Origin: Trematomus loennbergii
Taxonomy: Eukaryota > Chordata > Actinopteri > Perciformes > Nototheniidae
DNA length: 64,000 nucleotides
Direction of reading: 5' to 3'
NCBI GenBank assembly: GCA_012861695.1
Contig: JAAOOA010000362.1
Span: 1 to 64,000, forward strand
The translations under genes were made by a program, and so were the position numbers. Positions 1-11,106 of this stretch are shown here, one piece after another. Position 1 is the first letter of the stretch. Each line of letters opens with the position of its first letter. The notes under the pieces are model-generated. The model was not told the origin of the DNA. It ran no database searches and was given only the letters and a program-made list of their open reading frames with translations.

Positions 1-16
1 TCATAAGGATATAACG

Positions 17-38
17 GCAGGTGCGATATCGCACCTGC
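17..38. repeat. Perfect 22-bp palindrome (hairpin)
   Basis: The 22 bases are their own reverse complement, centred on GATATC. They are flanked by a short outer match (ataac on the left, gttat on the right). No function can be assigned. The rest of 1-180 shows nothing recognisable. Confidence 0.8.
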
Positions 39-740
39 ATGTTATAACACCTCGAACAAAGGAGGTCATTAGCATATCAAAGGGGCGCATTAGCATAAGT
101 AGGAGGCGGGACATAGCAGGTGTGACCTGTCACTTTTTATGCATACTAATGAGATTGAAGGGGTATTTGTATAACTACTGCTGAGGCTACTGTTGTGCAG
201 GGTTTGGACATAGCTAATTTGTAAAAGTAGTTTTAATTTGTGATAGTTACTGTGAATTTAAATCAAAATCACACATTTTGTAGAAAAATATTGGAGATCC
301 AATGATTTCCCAATGTGTAAAACAGTCTTGGAAATTGTGCAAAGTGTATATTCACTACATATCACACATTTAAAAGAAGTGAAAATAAGAAACCAACAAT
401 TATATTACAATTATCGGTATTGATTGCATTTGAAAGCAGATCACCAGCGATCTGTAACGAATTAGCAACTCAACCCTGTTGTTTTGTAAATGCACATTAA
501 TACATTTTTTCTCCACAAAATGTTCTTTGGCAAACTTTTAAATTAGCACACATTTTCAAAAGATGCATCTTAACTTAAATCTAGAATAAGAAATACATAT
601 CACAGATTTTAATGAGGAAGCTAGTGTCGACTAGCTGAAGAAAAAGTGCTGAAGAGACTTCATGTTCACACAGCTGCTGTAATGAAGTGTGGGGGGGGGG
701 GATGCAGAAAGGCACAGAGTGGGTTTCCTCCATCACGTCT

Positions 741-858
741 TCACACCTCCAGTTTGAACTGGAAAGAATTGGTGCTCCATTTGTTCGTGTCACAGTGGGC
801 ATGGTGCGCTCTGAAGGTCACGTTACCCGCTGCGTCTATCAGGATAATTGTGTTGGTC
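741..858 (-). pseudogene. TANGO2-like last exon, copy 1 (frameshifted)
   Basis: On the minus strand an acceptor (cttaag at the 3' end of a pyrimidine-rich run) precedes an exon that in the sister copies reads TNTIILIDA..GNVTFTERTM and ends F-K-L-E-V-stop. This resembles the C-terminus of TANGO2 (NRDE family, linked to Golgi organisation and lipid/haem handling), where a TNT-hydrophobic-DA-G-VTFTER block is conserved. That is a family comparison from memory. Copy 1 has lost two bases at the TFTER codons and one more downstream, so the frame is broken. No upstream exons are visible, so it is an orphan terminal exon. Confidence 0.6.
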
Positions 859-1124
859 CTTAAGGGGCAAGGAAACAGGAAACTAGCAAACATACACAAG
901 AAATAACTAACAGAAAAACGCTAGAAGACACATTAAAGAGCAGAGGCAGGTGGCAGGATAACACTGAGGACAACTGGGATCATTTAAAAGTCAAATTGGA
1001 GTTTAGCAAACACGTTTATCAATCAATCATTACGTCATATGCCAACCTTTACAGCGAATGAAGATTTAAAGGCGCCCTATAATACTCATTTTCAGGTTCA
1101 TATTTCTATTTAGTGTCTCTACTG

Positions 1125-2105
1125 CAGGGGTCGGCAACCTTTTTGATATGAAGTGCCATTCTAAAAAACAATTTTTATCAGCGTGCCGACGATCGTGAAT
1201 TATCAACGGGGGGGGGGGGTGGAAGAGCTCGACGAAAACACTCGTGAAAAGTGATGTTTAAAACTCAGTTAATGGGGCTCATTCACTGGCGCTTCCACAA
1301 ACAACAACCAACATAATTGTTACATTCAAATGAAGTAGCCTACATTATTCAAGTTTACATTAACTTGGATAATAACATGGGAGAAATGAGCGTAGCGCTC
1401 TCTTTTCCTCTCTCCCCCTCTTTCTCTCTCCTGACAGCCTGTCAGTATCTCATGCAGCTCACTGATCCAGTAATGAGTGACAGTGAAGAATAAATATATT
1501 TATAACTAGTTCCAAAGGTAGATAAAATAGCTAAGTGTGTTAGGTCTAACTCTTGTGTGTTTGCTCCGCTCACCGGTCCGTCACAGCGGGTGGAGCTGCA
1601 GGATTTCTGCTTCACACACGTTGCAAACCGCTATTTTATTGTCATTTTCGGACACCTTAAAATACTGCCAGACTGGTGAAGCGATTTTGGCGAGCTTGTT
1701 TTGCCGCACACAGAGAAAAGTGTCATGTATGTTACGTCTCGCGATCTGCCTTTTTAGAGAGCACAGATCGATCGGCAGAGAGTGAGTATCGGCCGATAAC
1801 GATCGCCACGCAAAACTGCGGTATTTTTACAGCTCCTTATGGGTAATGCAATTTGTGAAGTGCTTTCCTCTGTGGTGAAACTATCAGCACTGCATTACGG
1901 AGGAAAGCGGCAGAAAGTCCTGGAGTTAAAGAGAGTGGGGCTGCATTGCGTGCATGGCTTCCTTCTGCAGGTAACGGGGAGACGCGCTCTGGCGGCGGTC
2001 TCGTTCAGGATCCGAAAATAAAATAAATATTTTGTACACTTATTCCACTTATTCCTAGTGTGCCACTGGTTACGGTGCCGCGTGCCATTGGTTTGCCGAC
2101 CCCTG
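1125..2105. mobile_element. Non-autonomous hAT element with 8-bp TSD
   Basis: The termini are inverted: CAGGGGTCGGCAA on the left and its complement ending CCCCTG on the right. The element is flanked by an exact 8-bp duplication, ctctactg (1117-1124 and 2106-2113). The sister copy at 7920-7940 shows the empty site with one ctctactg. Length is 981 bp, too short for a full transposase, but a BED-finger remnant is present on the minus strand. An 8-bp TSD and CAGGGG ends are typical of hAT. Confidence 0.93.
1594..1679 (-). pseudogene. BED zinc-finger fragment of hAT transposase
   Basis: One minus-strand frame reads S-P-V-W-Q-Y-F-K-V then A-V-C-N-V-C-E-A. This is the start of a BED finger: the aromatic W-x-(Y/F)-F block followed by C-x2-C. 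The distal histidines are not found, so only the N-terminal half remains. In active hAT elements this domain binds the transposon ends. Here it is a fossil inside a 981-bp deletion derivative. Confidence 0.7.
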
Positions 2106-2113
2106 CTCTACTG

Positions 2114-2585
2114 TGACATGTCTCCATGCTTTAATGTTCAAAAAGCTCTTTATTTTTCTCATACTGCCTGTGCTGCATTACCTCTGTTCACCCTCTGTCT
2201 GAAACCAGAGCCCAGTCTGCTCTGATTTGTTAGCTGGCCGGCTCTGCTGTGATCTTAGAGATGTCCCGCCCCTTAACCCATCACGTACAATATTGGAACA
2301 TGTATTGGATGTTACAGAAGTAAACAAAGGAGTCCAATGGAGGCATTTCAGGCAGGGAACACAGAGATATTAGCCTTTGCAGAACATTTACATGCACATA
2401 AACCAATATAACACACTACAGGAAAGGGAAGGTCCTCAAAAAGCATATTCATGCCCCTATTATGGCTCACAATATGTTGACTATATCACAGAGTGGGAAG
2501 GGCTAGGGATCAGTTTGAAATGTCAACAGCGCCTGGCTAAAGGACACTCTGACGGCTCTGGCATAGACTGACTTCCCTCACCCCG
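2114..2585 (-). other. 3' flank of gig2-like copy 1 with poly(A) signal and dispersed repeat
   Basis: Downstream (minus sense) of the gig2-like stop there is an AATAAA signal (complement at 2149-2154) in a stretch also present in the other units. Much of it looks like a common fish dispersed repeat. The short plus-strand ORFs here (for example 2377-2571) are not conserved in frame between units and are not called as genes. Confidence 0.5.
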
Positions 2586-3244
2586 TCAGGGTTTGGCTGG
2601 ACAGAAATGCTTGGACATGAGAATGCAGATGTTTTTCCCACACTCCCAGCACTGCTGCTTGATGTGTGGAGCGCCCTGCTGGGTCTTCCTCTTACACAGT
2701 GAACACACCTCTGCAGCACCTTCACCTCCTCCTCCACATGATTGTATCAGACGCTCTTGAAGTTCTTTCTGTATGGAATCGTTTGGTGCCTTGCGATGCC
2801 TACCACTTTCACTCTTTTGGGATCAAACACACATCCTCCTCCAGGCCACTGCGCACTGCTAGGAGGCCAACTTTGGGGGGCACCCAAGCAGTGTCGTAGC
2901 CATGTGAGTGCCATGTTTGCTGCATGGGATGGTTGTCCTTGTCAATGCGCTTGACACGGCCAACGCGCACATGTACCTGAAGGACAACTCGGTCCGTAGG
3001 ATTACTTCTCAGAGGATAAGCTGTCGCCTTTTTTATATTACGACTGACATACACGCCCATTCCCAGCATGCCCTTTGAAGACTGTTTAAAACCGTTGGCA
3101 ATGATGACTCGTGCACTGGTGATGCTGGTCCCGTGGTACATGGTGTAGACGCCGCTGCTTCGGGGTTTCTGGGACGAGTCCAGCTCCAAACCAGGAAAAA
3201 GCGCCATCGTCAAACACCTCCCAGCCGGAGAACTGCACTGACAT
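2586..3244 (-). pseudogene. gig2-like PARP-fold gene, copy 1 (broken)
   Basis: The conserved core reads YTMYHGTS, ANGFKQSS.GMLGMGVYVSR, HPMQQTWHSHGYDTAWVPP: a short PARP/ADP-ribosyltransferase-like fold as in the fish Gig2 interferon-induced family. The C-terminal part carries a putative zinc site, C-x2-C-x14-C-x2-C-x4-C-x6-H-x-C, ending F-C-P-A-K-P-stop. Compared with copies 2 and 3 it lacks 2 bp near codon 15, 1 bp in the acidic LEED segment and 1 bp further on, so no single frame spans about 220 codons. It may be a recent pseudogene, or a functional gene if those indels are assembly errors. The gig2 assignment rests on motif memory. Confidence 0.6.
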
Positions 3245-3376
3245 CCTGGTTCAGACGTGTGGCTAATGGAGGATGTTGTAAAGACTCCGTAAAGATCGGA
3301 AGTTCTGTAAGAAATTAAAAGGGAGATGTGGCATTATGTTAGAATTAAGATCAATCAGGTTGTTACCTTAACTTAA

Positions 3377-3765
3377 CCCTCCTGTCATGTTCGTTTCTCC
3401 CCCCTTACTTTGGTGATTAAACATTAATCATCACCAAACTTTATTTAACACCCCTTATAATCTTTAAACAATGTCTCAGACTACTGGTTTACATGATTAC
3501 TGCAGTGAATATACAAAGAAAAGACAATGAACATGTATTCCAACATTAACATTTTGTTGATTTGTCCGTACTATCTGATTGATGAACATAATCTAGGGTT
3601 ACCCATTCATTTCCTATGGCGTTTTAAAAGTTGACTAAACCACTCAAAATTCAATGAAAGTGGTGATCAGCAATTTTATATGTTCAAATAAATGCCTACT
3701 GTGAAGGTAATCATAAGGCATTCAAGCAATCAAAGGTAAAACACAATATTTATGAGCGATGAGGG
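3377..3765. mobile_element. TTAA-flanked MITE, unit copy 1
   Basis: It begins CCCTCCTGTC, ends GATGAGGG, and has TTAA on both sides (3373-3376, 3766-3769). The same sequence occurs at 9194-9583 and 33522-33909, and a diverged, better-ended relative lies at 35641-36232. The TTAA target suggests a piggyBac- or Kolobok-mobilised MITE. The terminal repeat is short in this copy. Confidence 0.55.
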
Positions 3766-3839
3766 TTAAAAGAGTCAAGCAAAAGCAATGAGACATTGTG
3801 GCTAGCTTGGATTCCTTCTGTGTATATCCATATTGTGTA

Positions 3840-3930
3840 TTCTTTTTAAATGTGCCTTGAGGCCTATTTTGTCACATAAAGCACTCTGAATCCTTAAGAG
3901 GTTGTATACAAATGAACTTGCCTTGCCCTG
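3840..3930 (+). mobile_element. LINE-type 3' tail fragment
   Basis: The string 'aaagcactctgaatcc...ttgtatacaaatgaacttgcc' resembles the 3' end of fish L2-like LINEs and the SINEs that borrow it. It is repeated in units 2 (about 9690-9750) and 3 (about 34025-34080). The rest of 3245-4360 has no gene. Confidence 0.4.
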
Positions 3931-4453
3931 TTTCGCTTCCTCCTTGTGGGATTTTACATTTTAACTTGCTAAATCACCTGTGTTTGCTTCCTTGTCAGAA
4001 GTGAGTCCATCTTGTAGCTTATCATAAGCTTCTAATCATTATCATTCAGTTGGTCTGCCTTTAAAATTCACATTCAACATTACACTAACTCTATGAAACA
4101 TTACTTGATAGTTTATTCAACTATAGCTGCAGTCCGTGTAACAGAGAAGTAGGTTAACAAGTCAAATACAACTTTAGACATTAAGGAACACAGGACGAGT
4201 ACACATTGTAGTTTTTGTCAGCCTGATTGCTGCCTGAACATTATCACTCTGATATAGCCATAAACTGTTGCATGACTGATGTTATTTTATTGACTTTCTC
4301 TATAAATCTAGCAAAGTAAAACGCATTAACATGTTTAAACTATGAAATCTTACGGTCAGTAACGAGTTACCAACCAGGGATATTTACCTTTCGGTTCTGT
4401 AGGTTTCGTTTATTCCTTGATTGTTTGATTACGTCACTACTAAGACTACACAT

Positions 4454-4527
4454 GGCCGGTTAGCTCAGTTGGTTAGAGCGTCGTGCTAATAACGCGAAGG
4501 TCGCGGGTTCGATACCCGTACTGGCCA
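4454..4527 (+). tRNA. tRNA-Ile (anticodon AAT)
   Basis: A full 74-nt cloverleaf. The acceptor GGCCGGT pairs with ACTGGCC, with discriminator A. The D arm begins TAGCTCAGTTGG (box A), the anticodon loop is CTAATAA, and the T arm is GGGTTCGATACCC (box B). A TTTT pol III terminator lies 8 nt downstream (4535-4538). The copy is intact and identical to the genes at 16909, 34620 and, on the other strand, 5632 and 26978. It is the left member of an inverted pair with 5632-5705. Confidence 0.97.
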
Positions 4528-4892
4528 CTGTATGTTTTCTCTCACACGTAAAGTTAGTAACATTTGACCAGAGTATCAATCGGGAAAAAAAGCAAATTAA
4601 ATGAGTAAGTAACTGCAAATAAGTGTCTATCTAACACGGAATCATTTAATGTGTTACAATTATTTCACAATTGAAAAATGACATTTACAATATAAATAAT
4701 TGCATAATAAAGAAAGAATAAACAAATAAAAACACTAAACCAAATTCATCTAGAAAATGCATTTCCTGCAGAAAATGTGTGCGAATGCTGTAAACTGTGA
4801 ACATTTGTGCTGAATTTAGCTGAAAATGCAGAAAAAGCTGAATATTTTATTAGCTGAATGGTAGCTGCTTTTAGCTAGAGAGACAAGTCTGT

Positions 4893-5275
4893 GGGTGTTT
4901 CTCAATCGGGAGTACGCTTGCTTGGTAGCACATGTCTTCCGAGCGTCTTGCTTTAGAAGCGAGGCAAGAATATTTCCGGGCATTCGGAAAACGAAGAGTG
5001 GAACAGGCTAGCAAGTGTGCAGTTGTGCGTCATATGAGAGGCCCTGCCTTACATTTTCCGCCACAGATTTGGGGAATTGGCAAAGCATTGTGGGGATTTT
5101 AAGACCGCGGAGTCTACTCATGTGCAGCCTCGATATTTCTCCAAACGGAGTAGGCCGGGCTCGGTAGATTTCCAAGTATGCTGGAGATTGGAACAGTACT
5201 TCGGCGGCACTCGATGACGTAGTATGCTTGAAATAGTGGCTCTGAAGCAGCTTTACTCGCGATTGAGAAACACCC
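4893..5275. mobile_element. MITE with GGGTGTTTCTCAATC termini
   Basis: The terminal inverted repeats are GGGTGTTTCTCAATCG(G/C)GAGTA and its complement. Length is 383 bp with no coding capacity. Full-length relatives lie at 17332-17723 and 26227-26618, and truncated ones at 20401-20640 and 23314-23553. The target duplication is ambiguous (CAA or CCAAG), so I do not assign a superfamily. Confidence 0.75.
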
Positions 5276-5631
5276 TTGGTCTCTCTAGCTAAAAGCAGCT
5301 ACCATTCAGCTAATAAAATATTCAGCTTTTTCTGCATTTTCAGCTAAATTCAGCCACAAATGTTCACAGTTTACAGCATTCGCACGCATTTTCTGCAGGA
5401 AATGCATTTCTAGTTGAATTTGGTTTAGTGTTTTTATTTATTTTATTCTTCTTTATTATGCAATTATTTATATTGTAAATGTCATTTTTCAATTGTGGAA
5501 ATAATTGTAACACATTAAATGTCCGTGTTAGATAGACAATTTGCAGTTACTTACTCATTTAATTCGCTTTCCCCCTCCCGTTGATACTTGGTCAAATTGT
5601 ACTAACTCAACATGTGAGAGAAAACATACAG

Positions 5632-5705
5632 TGGCCAGTACGGGTATCGAACCCGCGACCTTCGCGTTATTAGCACGACGCTCTAACCAACTGAGCTAAC
5701 CGGCC
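5632..5705 (-). tRNA. tRNA-Ile (anticodon AAT)
   Basis: Exact reverse complement of the 4454-4527 gene, with all arms paired and both internal promoter boxes intact. The terminator is the TTTT complement in 'gagaaaacatac' just below 5632. It forms the left, outward-facing border of amplicon unit 2. Confidence 0.97.
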
Positions 5706-5798
5706 ATGTGTAGTCTAGTAGTGACGTAATAAAAGAATCAAGTAATAAACTAAACCTACTGAACCGAAAGGTAAATATCCCTGGTTGGTATCTCGTTA

Positions 5799-6973
5799 GG
5801 GTTAGGTGTACAACTGTTATATAACATGCAGCAACCTAAGGTTCAACAAGTAATGACAAGTTTGGTCTTCAGCTTCTCAATTCACTTTTAATTGAACATT
5901 ATATCTGTTAAATCATCAAGTAAGCCATCAGAGTAAGAAACTGAAAAGAATGGCATGTTTATTATATTCTGGTGGGGAACTGTAAGCACAGGGGCATTAA
6001 TGAGCTAGATAATTGCAAGTAAGAAGAACATTATAATCAGTGATTAAGTGATTTAAGAAACTGAAATTCATTATTCCTGTATTTATTTATGTTTTTATTC
6101 ATACATTTATTTATGTATACTTGTGTCATGTTCGGTCCTCCATAATTAAAACCATATATGTAAATGAAAACCTTGAGGACATTTTCTTTATGCACTCGCA
6201 CGTATCAAATGATTTATGCAAACATGTTTTTATTTGTTCACGAAATGTGATGCGGAGCTACAGATCTTATAGGAAAACCTATTTGTTTAAATATTGTTCA
6301 CACATTTATAGATAACAGAATGTATATATTCATAACGTTTTCACACACAGAAATGGTGATACATAGCTACAAGACATTTGACCCTCTATTGACTCCATAC
6401 CAAAATAAGAATGATTTAGCAATGTGTAAAAATAACCTTTTATGTGAGAGCTACTTGTTTAAACGTCTTTTACCTACAACAGTCCTTATGGGATGATTAC
6501 ATGAGAAGTGCAATATCTTAAATCTCCAGTAGGGGTCACTGCTCAATAACAGTTGACAATGTGCAGCAGCTTTAGCCCAGTGATTCAGATCATTTCTTTC
6601 CATTAAAAGACAGGAACAATGTAGATGGATTTACAAATGATCTTCCATATTGATATGAAGTTAGGCTTGTCATTATGAACATTTGTACTCATGAGTGTCC
6701 AAACACCTGTGTGTGGGTAAACTGCAAAGAAACACAAAAGGTAATATACATAAGGTTAAAGCTAGAACCAGCTTTTGATAAAGATGAAAAAGCAGACATA
6801 AGCTGTGTTACTTAAAAAAAGATAATTGGGTTCCCCACAGTGTCTTTGTGCTAACAATCATTACATAATGAGCCAACAGTGAGTGTTTGAATACAATGAT
6901 TTTATTGACAAACAGTTGTAAAATGCATTATTCTACGATGGTCAGAGTCGGAAAAAAATCCATTGTTTGAACC
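5799..6973. repeat. Gene-free linker between tRNA-Ile and amplicon unit 2
   Basis: AT-rich sequence with no supported gene. It starts with a telomere-like 'cgttagggttagg', is repeated directly at 27148-28317, and is inverted at 15881-16840 and 21761-22800. Small ORFs (for example 6121-6315) recur only because the DNA recurs and have no recognisable domain. Confidence 0.75.
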
Positions 6974-7544
6974 AACGCTGAGGCTACTGTTGTGCAGGGT
7001 TTGGGCATAGCTAATTTGTAAAAGTAGTTTTAATTTGTGATAGTTACTGTGAATTTAAATCAAAATCACACATTTTGTAGAAAAATATTGGAGATCCAAT
7101 GATTTCCCAATGTGTAAAACAGTCTTGGAAATTGTGCAAAGTGTATATTCACTACATATCACACATTTAAAAGAAGTGAAAATAAGAAACCAACAATTAT
7201 ATTACAATTATCGGTATTGATTGCATTTGAAAGCAGATCACCAGCGATCTGTAACGAATTAGCAACTCAACCCTGCTGTTTTGTAAAATGCCGGTTAAAT
7301 ACATTTTTTTCTCCACAAAATGTTCTTTGGCAAACTTTTAAATTAGCACACATTTTCAAAAGATGCATCTTAACTTAAATCTAGAATAAGAAATACATAT
7401 CACAGATTTTAATGAGGAAGCTAGTGTCGACTAGCTGAAGAAAAAGTGCTGAAGAGACTTCATGTTCACAAGCTGCTGTAATGAAGTGGGGGGGGGGGGG
7501 GTGGGGTGCAGAAAGGCACAGAGTGGGTTTCCTCCATCACGTCT

Positions 7545-7665
7545 TCACATCTCCAGTTTGAACTGGAAAGAATTGGTGCTCCATTTGTTCGTGTCACAGG
7601 TGGGCATGGTGCGCTCTGTGAAGGTCACGTTACCCGCTGCGTCTATCAGGATAATTGTGTTGGTC
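7545..7665 (-). pseudogene. TANGO2-like last exon, copy 2 (open frame)
   Basis: On the minus strand, after acceptor cttaag, a phase-1 exon encodes 39 residues beginning T-N-T-I-I-L-I-D-A-A-G-N-V and ending F-Q-F-K-L-E-M-stop. The 121-bp length (1 + 40 codons) fits a terminal exon. It resembles the TANGO2 C-terminus. With no upstream exon in the unit it cannot make a protein alone. It could be spliced from outside transcripts or be dead. Confidence 0.6.
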
Positions 7666-8403
7666 CTTAAGGGGGCAAGGAAACAGGAAACAAGCAAACA
7701 TACACAAGAAATAACTAACAGAAAACGCTAGAAGACACATTAAAGAGCACAGGCAGGTGGCAGGATAACACTGAGGACAACTGGGATCATTTAAAAGTCA
7801 AATTGTAGTTTAGCAAACACGTTTATCAATCAATCATTAAGTCATATGGCCAACCTTTACAGCGAATGAAGATTTAAAGGCGCTCTATAATACTAATTTT
7901 CAGGTTCATATTTCTATTTAGTGTCTCTACTGTGACATGTCTCCATGCTTTAATGTTCAAAAAGCTCTTTATTTTTCTCATACTGCCTGTGCTGCATTAC
8001 CTCTGTTCACCCTCTGTCTGAAACCAGAGCCCAGTCTGCCTGATTTGTTAGCTGGCCGGCTCTGCTGTGATCTTAGAGATGTCCCGCCCCTTAACCCATC
8101 ACGTACAATATTGGAACATGTATTGGATGTTACAGAAGTAAACAAAGGAGTCCAATGGAGGCATTTCAGGCAGGGAACACAGAGATATTAGCCTTTGCAG
8201 AACATTTACATGCACATAAACCAATATAACACACTACAGGAAAGGGAAGGTCCTCAAAAAGCATATTCATGCCCCTATTATGGCTCACAATATGTTGACT
8301 ATATCACAGAGTGGGAAGGGGTAGGGATCAGTTTGAAATGTCAACAGCGCCTGGCTAAAGGACACTGTGACGGCTCTGGCATAGACTGACTTCCCTCACC
8401 CCG

Positions 8404-9061
8404 TCAGGGTTTGGCTGGACAGAAATGCTTGGACATGAGAATGCAGATGTTTTTCCCACACTCCCAGTACTGCTGCTTGATGTGTGGAGCCCTGCTGGGT
8501 CTTTCTCTTACACAGTGAAACACATCAGCAGCCCTTCACCTCCTCCTCCACATGATTGTATCAGAAGCTCTTGAAGTTCTTTCTGTATGGAATCGTTTGG
8601 TGCCTTTGCGATGCCTACCACTTTCACTCTTTTGGGATCAACACACAGTCCTCCTCCAGGCCACTGCGCACTGCTCGGAGGCCAACTTTGGGGGGCACCC
8701 AAGCAGTGTCGTAGCCATGTGAGTGCCATGTTTGCTGCATGGGATGGTTGTCCTTGTCAATGCGCTTGACACGGCCAACGCGCACATGTACCTGAAGGAC
8801 AACTCGGTCCGTAGGATTACTTCTCAGAGGATAAGCTGTCGCCTTTTTTATATTACGACTGACATACACGCCCATTCCCAGCATGCCCTTTGAAGACTGT
8901 TTAAAACCGTTGGCAATGATGACTCGTGCGCTGGTGATGCTGGTCCCGTGGTACATGGTGTAGACGCCGCTGCTTCGGGGTTTCTGGGACGAGTCCAGCT
9001 CCAAACCAGGAAAAGAAGCGCCATCGTCAAACACCTCCCAGCCGGAGAACTGCACTGACAT
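8404..9061 (-). pseudogene. gig2-like PARP-fold gene, copy 2 (broken)
   Basis: The start codon at 9061 opens MSVQFSGWEVFDDG, followed by a complete PARP-like core through ...GYDTAWVPP and the LEED acidic segment (145 codons). One base is missing in an A-run (gatcaacacac, versus gatcaaacacac in copy 3), which shifts the frame just before D-P-K-R-V-K-V-V-G-I. A second cluster of indels breaks the C-x2-C segment. Upstream of the first indel the frame is fully open, so a truncated 145-aa product consisting only of the PARP fold is conceivable. Gig2 proteins are interferon-induced in fish. No interferon response element was recognised upstream. Confidence 0.6.
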
Positions 9062-9193
9062 CCTGGTTCAGACGTGTGGCTAATGGAGGATGTTGTAAAG
9101 ACTCCGTAAAGATCGGAAGTTCTGTAAGAAATTAAAAGGGAGATGTGGCATTATGTTAGAATTAAGATCAATCAGGTTGTTACCTTAACTTAA

Positions 9194-9583
9194 CCCTCCT
9201 GTCATGTTCGTTTCTCCCCCCTTACTTTGGTGATTAAACATTAATCATCACCAAACTTTATTTAGCACCCCTTTTAATCTTTAAACAATGTCTCAGACTA
9301 CTGGTTTACATGATTACTGCAGTGAATATACAAAGAAAAGACAATGAACATGTATTCCAACATTAACATTTTGTTGATTTGTCCGTACTATCTGATTGAT
9401 GAACATAATCTAGGGTTACCCATTCATTTCCTATGGCGTTTTAAAAAGTTGACTAAACCACTCAAAATTCAATGAAAGTGGTGATCAGCAATTTTATATG
9501 TTCAAATAAATGCCTACTGTGAAGGTAATCATAAGGCATTCAAGCAATCAAAGGTAAAACACAATATTTATGAGCGATGAGGG
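9194..9583. mobile_element. TTAA-flanked MITE, unit copy 2
   Basis: Same element as 3377-3765, with TTAA on each side (9190-9193, 9584-9587). It sits at the identical position, so it predates the unit duplication. The remainder of 9062-10169 holds no gene. It includes the LINE-tail fragment near 9690-9750. Confidence 0.55.
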
Positions 9584-10169
9584 TTAAAAGAGTCAAGCAA
9601 AAGCAATGAGAAAAGTGTGGCTAGCTTGGATTCCTTCTGTGTATATCTATAATATTGTGTATTCTTTTTTAAATGTGCCTTGATGCCTCTTTTGTCACAT
9701 TAAAGCACTCTGAATCCTTAAGAAGTTCTATACAAATGAACTTGCCTTGCCCTGTTTCGCTTCCTCCTTGTGGGATTTTACATTTTAACTTGCTAAATCA
9801 CCTGTATTTGCTTCCTTGTCAGAAGTGAGTCCATCTTGTAGCTTGTCATAAATGTTGCTAACCTTGCTGGTTGTATTGCACTCTTATTCAGTTGGTCTGC
9901 CTTTAAAATTCACATTCAACATTACACTAACTCTATTCAACTATAGCTGCAGTCCGTGTGTAACAGAAAAGTAGGTTATAAGTCAAATACAACTTTAGAC
10001 ATTAAGGAACACAGTCAGAGTAAACATTGTAGTTTTTGTCAGCCTAAACATTATCACTCTGATAGCCATAAACTGTTGCATGACTGATGTTATTTTATTG
10101 ACTTTCTCTATAAATCTAGCAAAGTAAAATGCATTAACATGTTTAAACTATGAAATCTTACATCAGTAA

Positions 10170-11104
10170 TGAAGTAAAAAGATATGATTCTAAACTGTAT
10201 TGAAGTAAACATGTATTATTTTGAATTGTATTTTAGTGAACATGTATTGTTTGAACTGTTTTAAGTAATCACATATATAGAAATTATATTCTCACTTACA
10301 ACTCACTGACCCAGAGATCCTGTTTCACACACATTCACCTCCTTCTCACCAGCACACACACACATATTCTTTTCAAGGTTCTTTCTGGGCATCATTATAT
10401 TTGTGCACAAGGTTTAATTGTATGAGAAAGAATAGTTTATGTGAAAGATACCATGGGAAAGTAAGGGAGTGGATATCGGGGCAGAGATAAGATTGACTTT
10501 GGCCTTGAGGAACTTCAGAATCTCACGTTCTGGTCAGAACTCTGATTTGCTGTATTGAACCCGACCAGAAGTGAATCCAACCAGTAAAAACACCTGGGGG
10601 ATGTGAGCAGCTCACACAGCTCCTCCCCACGGACTCTCTAATTCGCTTTGGAGTAAAATGGGAAGGAAGAAGTCAACCCATCTCCGCCCCAAAATATGAA
10701 TATGAATACTGTTGTTGTTGCATGTAAAATGCTTCTGGTTTGCTGAAAGCTGGTCTAGAGACGTGTATACCGCATCACAAACCTGAAGTCCGTGCTTCTG
10801 GTTTGCTGAAAGCTGGTCTAGAGACGTGTATACCGCATCACAAACCTGAAGTCCGTGCTTCTCGTTTTCTGACTCGCTGGTCTGTCTACTCTGTATACCT
10901 CATCACAAACCTGAAGTCCGGAGTACTCTGTAAAACTTGTATACGTGTTTTGTTTCCAACTGGTAACTCAGATAATTGTTATAACTTTTGATTCCGGTGT
11001 TTTCAATTCCTTTCTTTATTAAATAGAGATCAGCCTCATCCAACGAACGGCGCGTAGCAGAGGGGGGGGCTATCAGCCACCACCATAGGTGTTCTGCTCC
11101 AACA
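10170..11104 (+). repeat. ERV 5' LTR
   Basis: It begins TGAAGTAAAAAG, where homology to units 1 and 3 stops, and ends ...CCAACA two bases before the primer site, giving TG...CA boundaries. It contains a 63-bp direct repeat (10732-10794, 10795-10857, partial third to about 10925) that could be a U3 enhancer duplication. A poly(A) signal variant ATTAAA lies at 11018-11023. The end points are inferred because no second LTR is available. Confidence 0.65.
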
Positions 11105-11106
11105 AG

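Larger units (their letters stand above)
180..4360. repeat. Amplicon unit, copy 1 (tango2-like exon + gig2-like gene)
   Basis: From 'gctgaggctactgttgtgca' onward this stretch matches 6974-10169 and 28318-34530 in the same orientation, with scattered substitutions, small indels and private transposon insertions. It holds an orphan TANGO2-like last exon and a gig2-like pseudogene on the minus strand, and runs into a plus-strand tRNA-Ile. The only large insertion private to this copy is the hAT at 1125-2105. The stretches 180-740 and 859-1124 contain no gene I can support. Confidence 0.85.
4361..5798. repeat. Inverted repeat (about 520-bp arms) with a tRNA-Ile in each arm
   Basis: Arms 4361-4882 and 5278-5798 are reverse complements, each containing one tRNA-Ile and about 350 bp of 3' flank. 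The spacer is essentially one MITE (4893-5275). The left arm's outer end matches the unit 3 edge at 34530. The same design recurs at larger scale inside the 12-kb palindrome. Confidence 0.9.
6974..10169. repeat. Amplicon unit, copy 2 (interrupted by ERV)
   Basis: It matches unit 1 from position 183 and unit 3 from 28318. It lacks the hAT of unit 1 and the TTAA-flanked element and nested hATs of unit 3, so it serves as the empty-site reference for all of them. The match stops at 'atcttacatcagtaa' (10169), where the provirus LTR begins. In units 1 and 3 the same point continues to the tRNA-Ile flank. Confidence 0.85.

Noticed and set aside
2377..2571. Conserved 64-codon plus ORF in all three units
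   Set aside because: Conserved only as part of the duplicated unit, lies in the 3' flank of gig2-like on the other strand, and has no recognisable domain.
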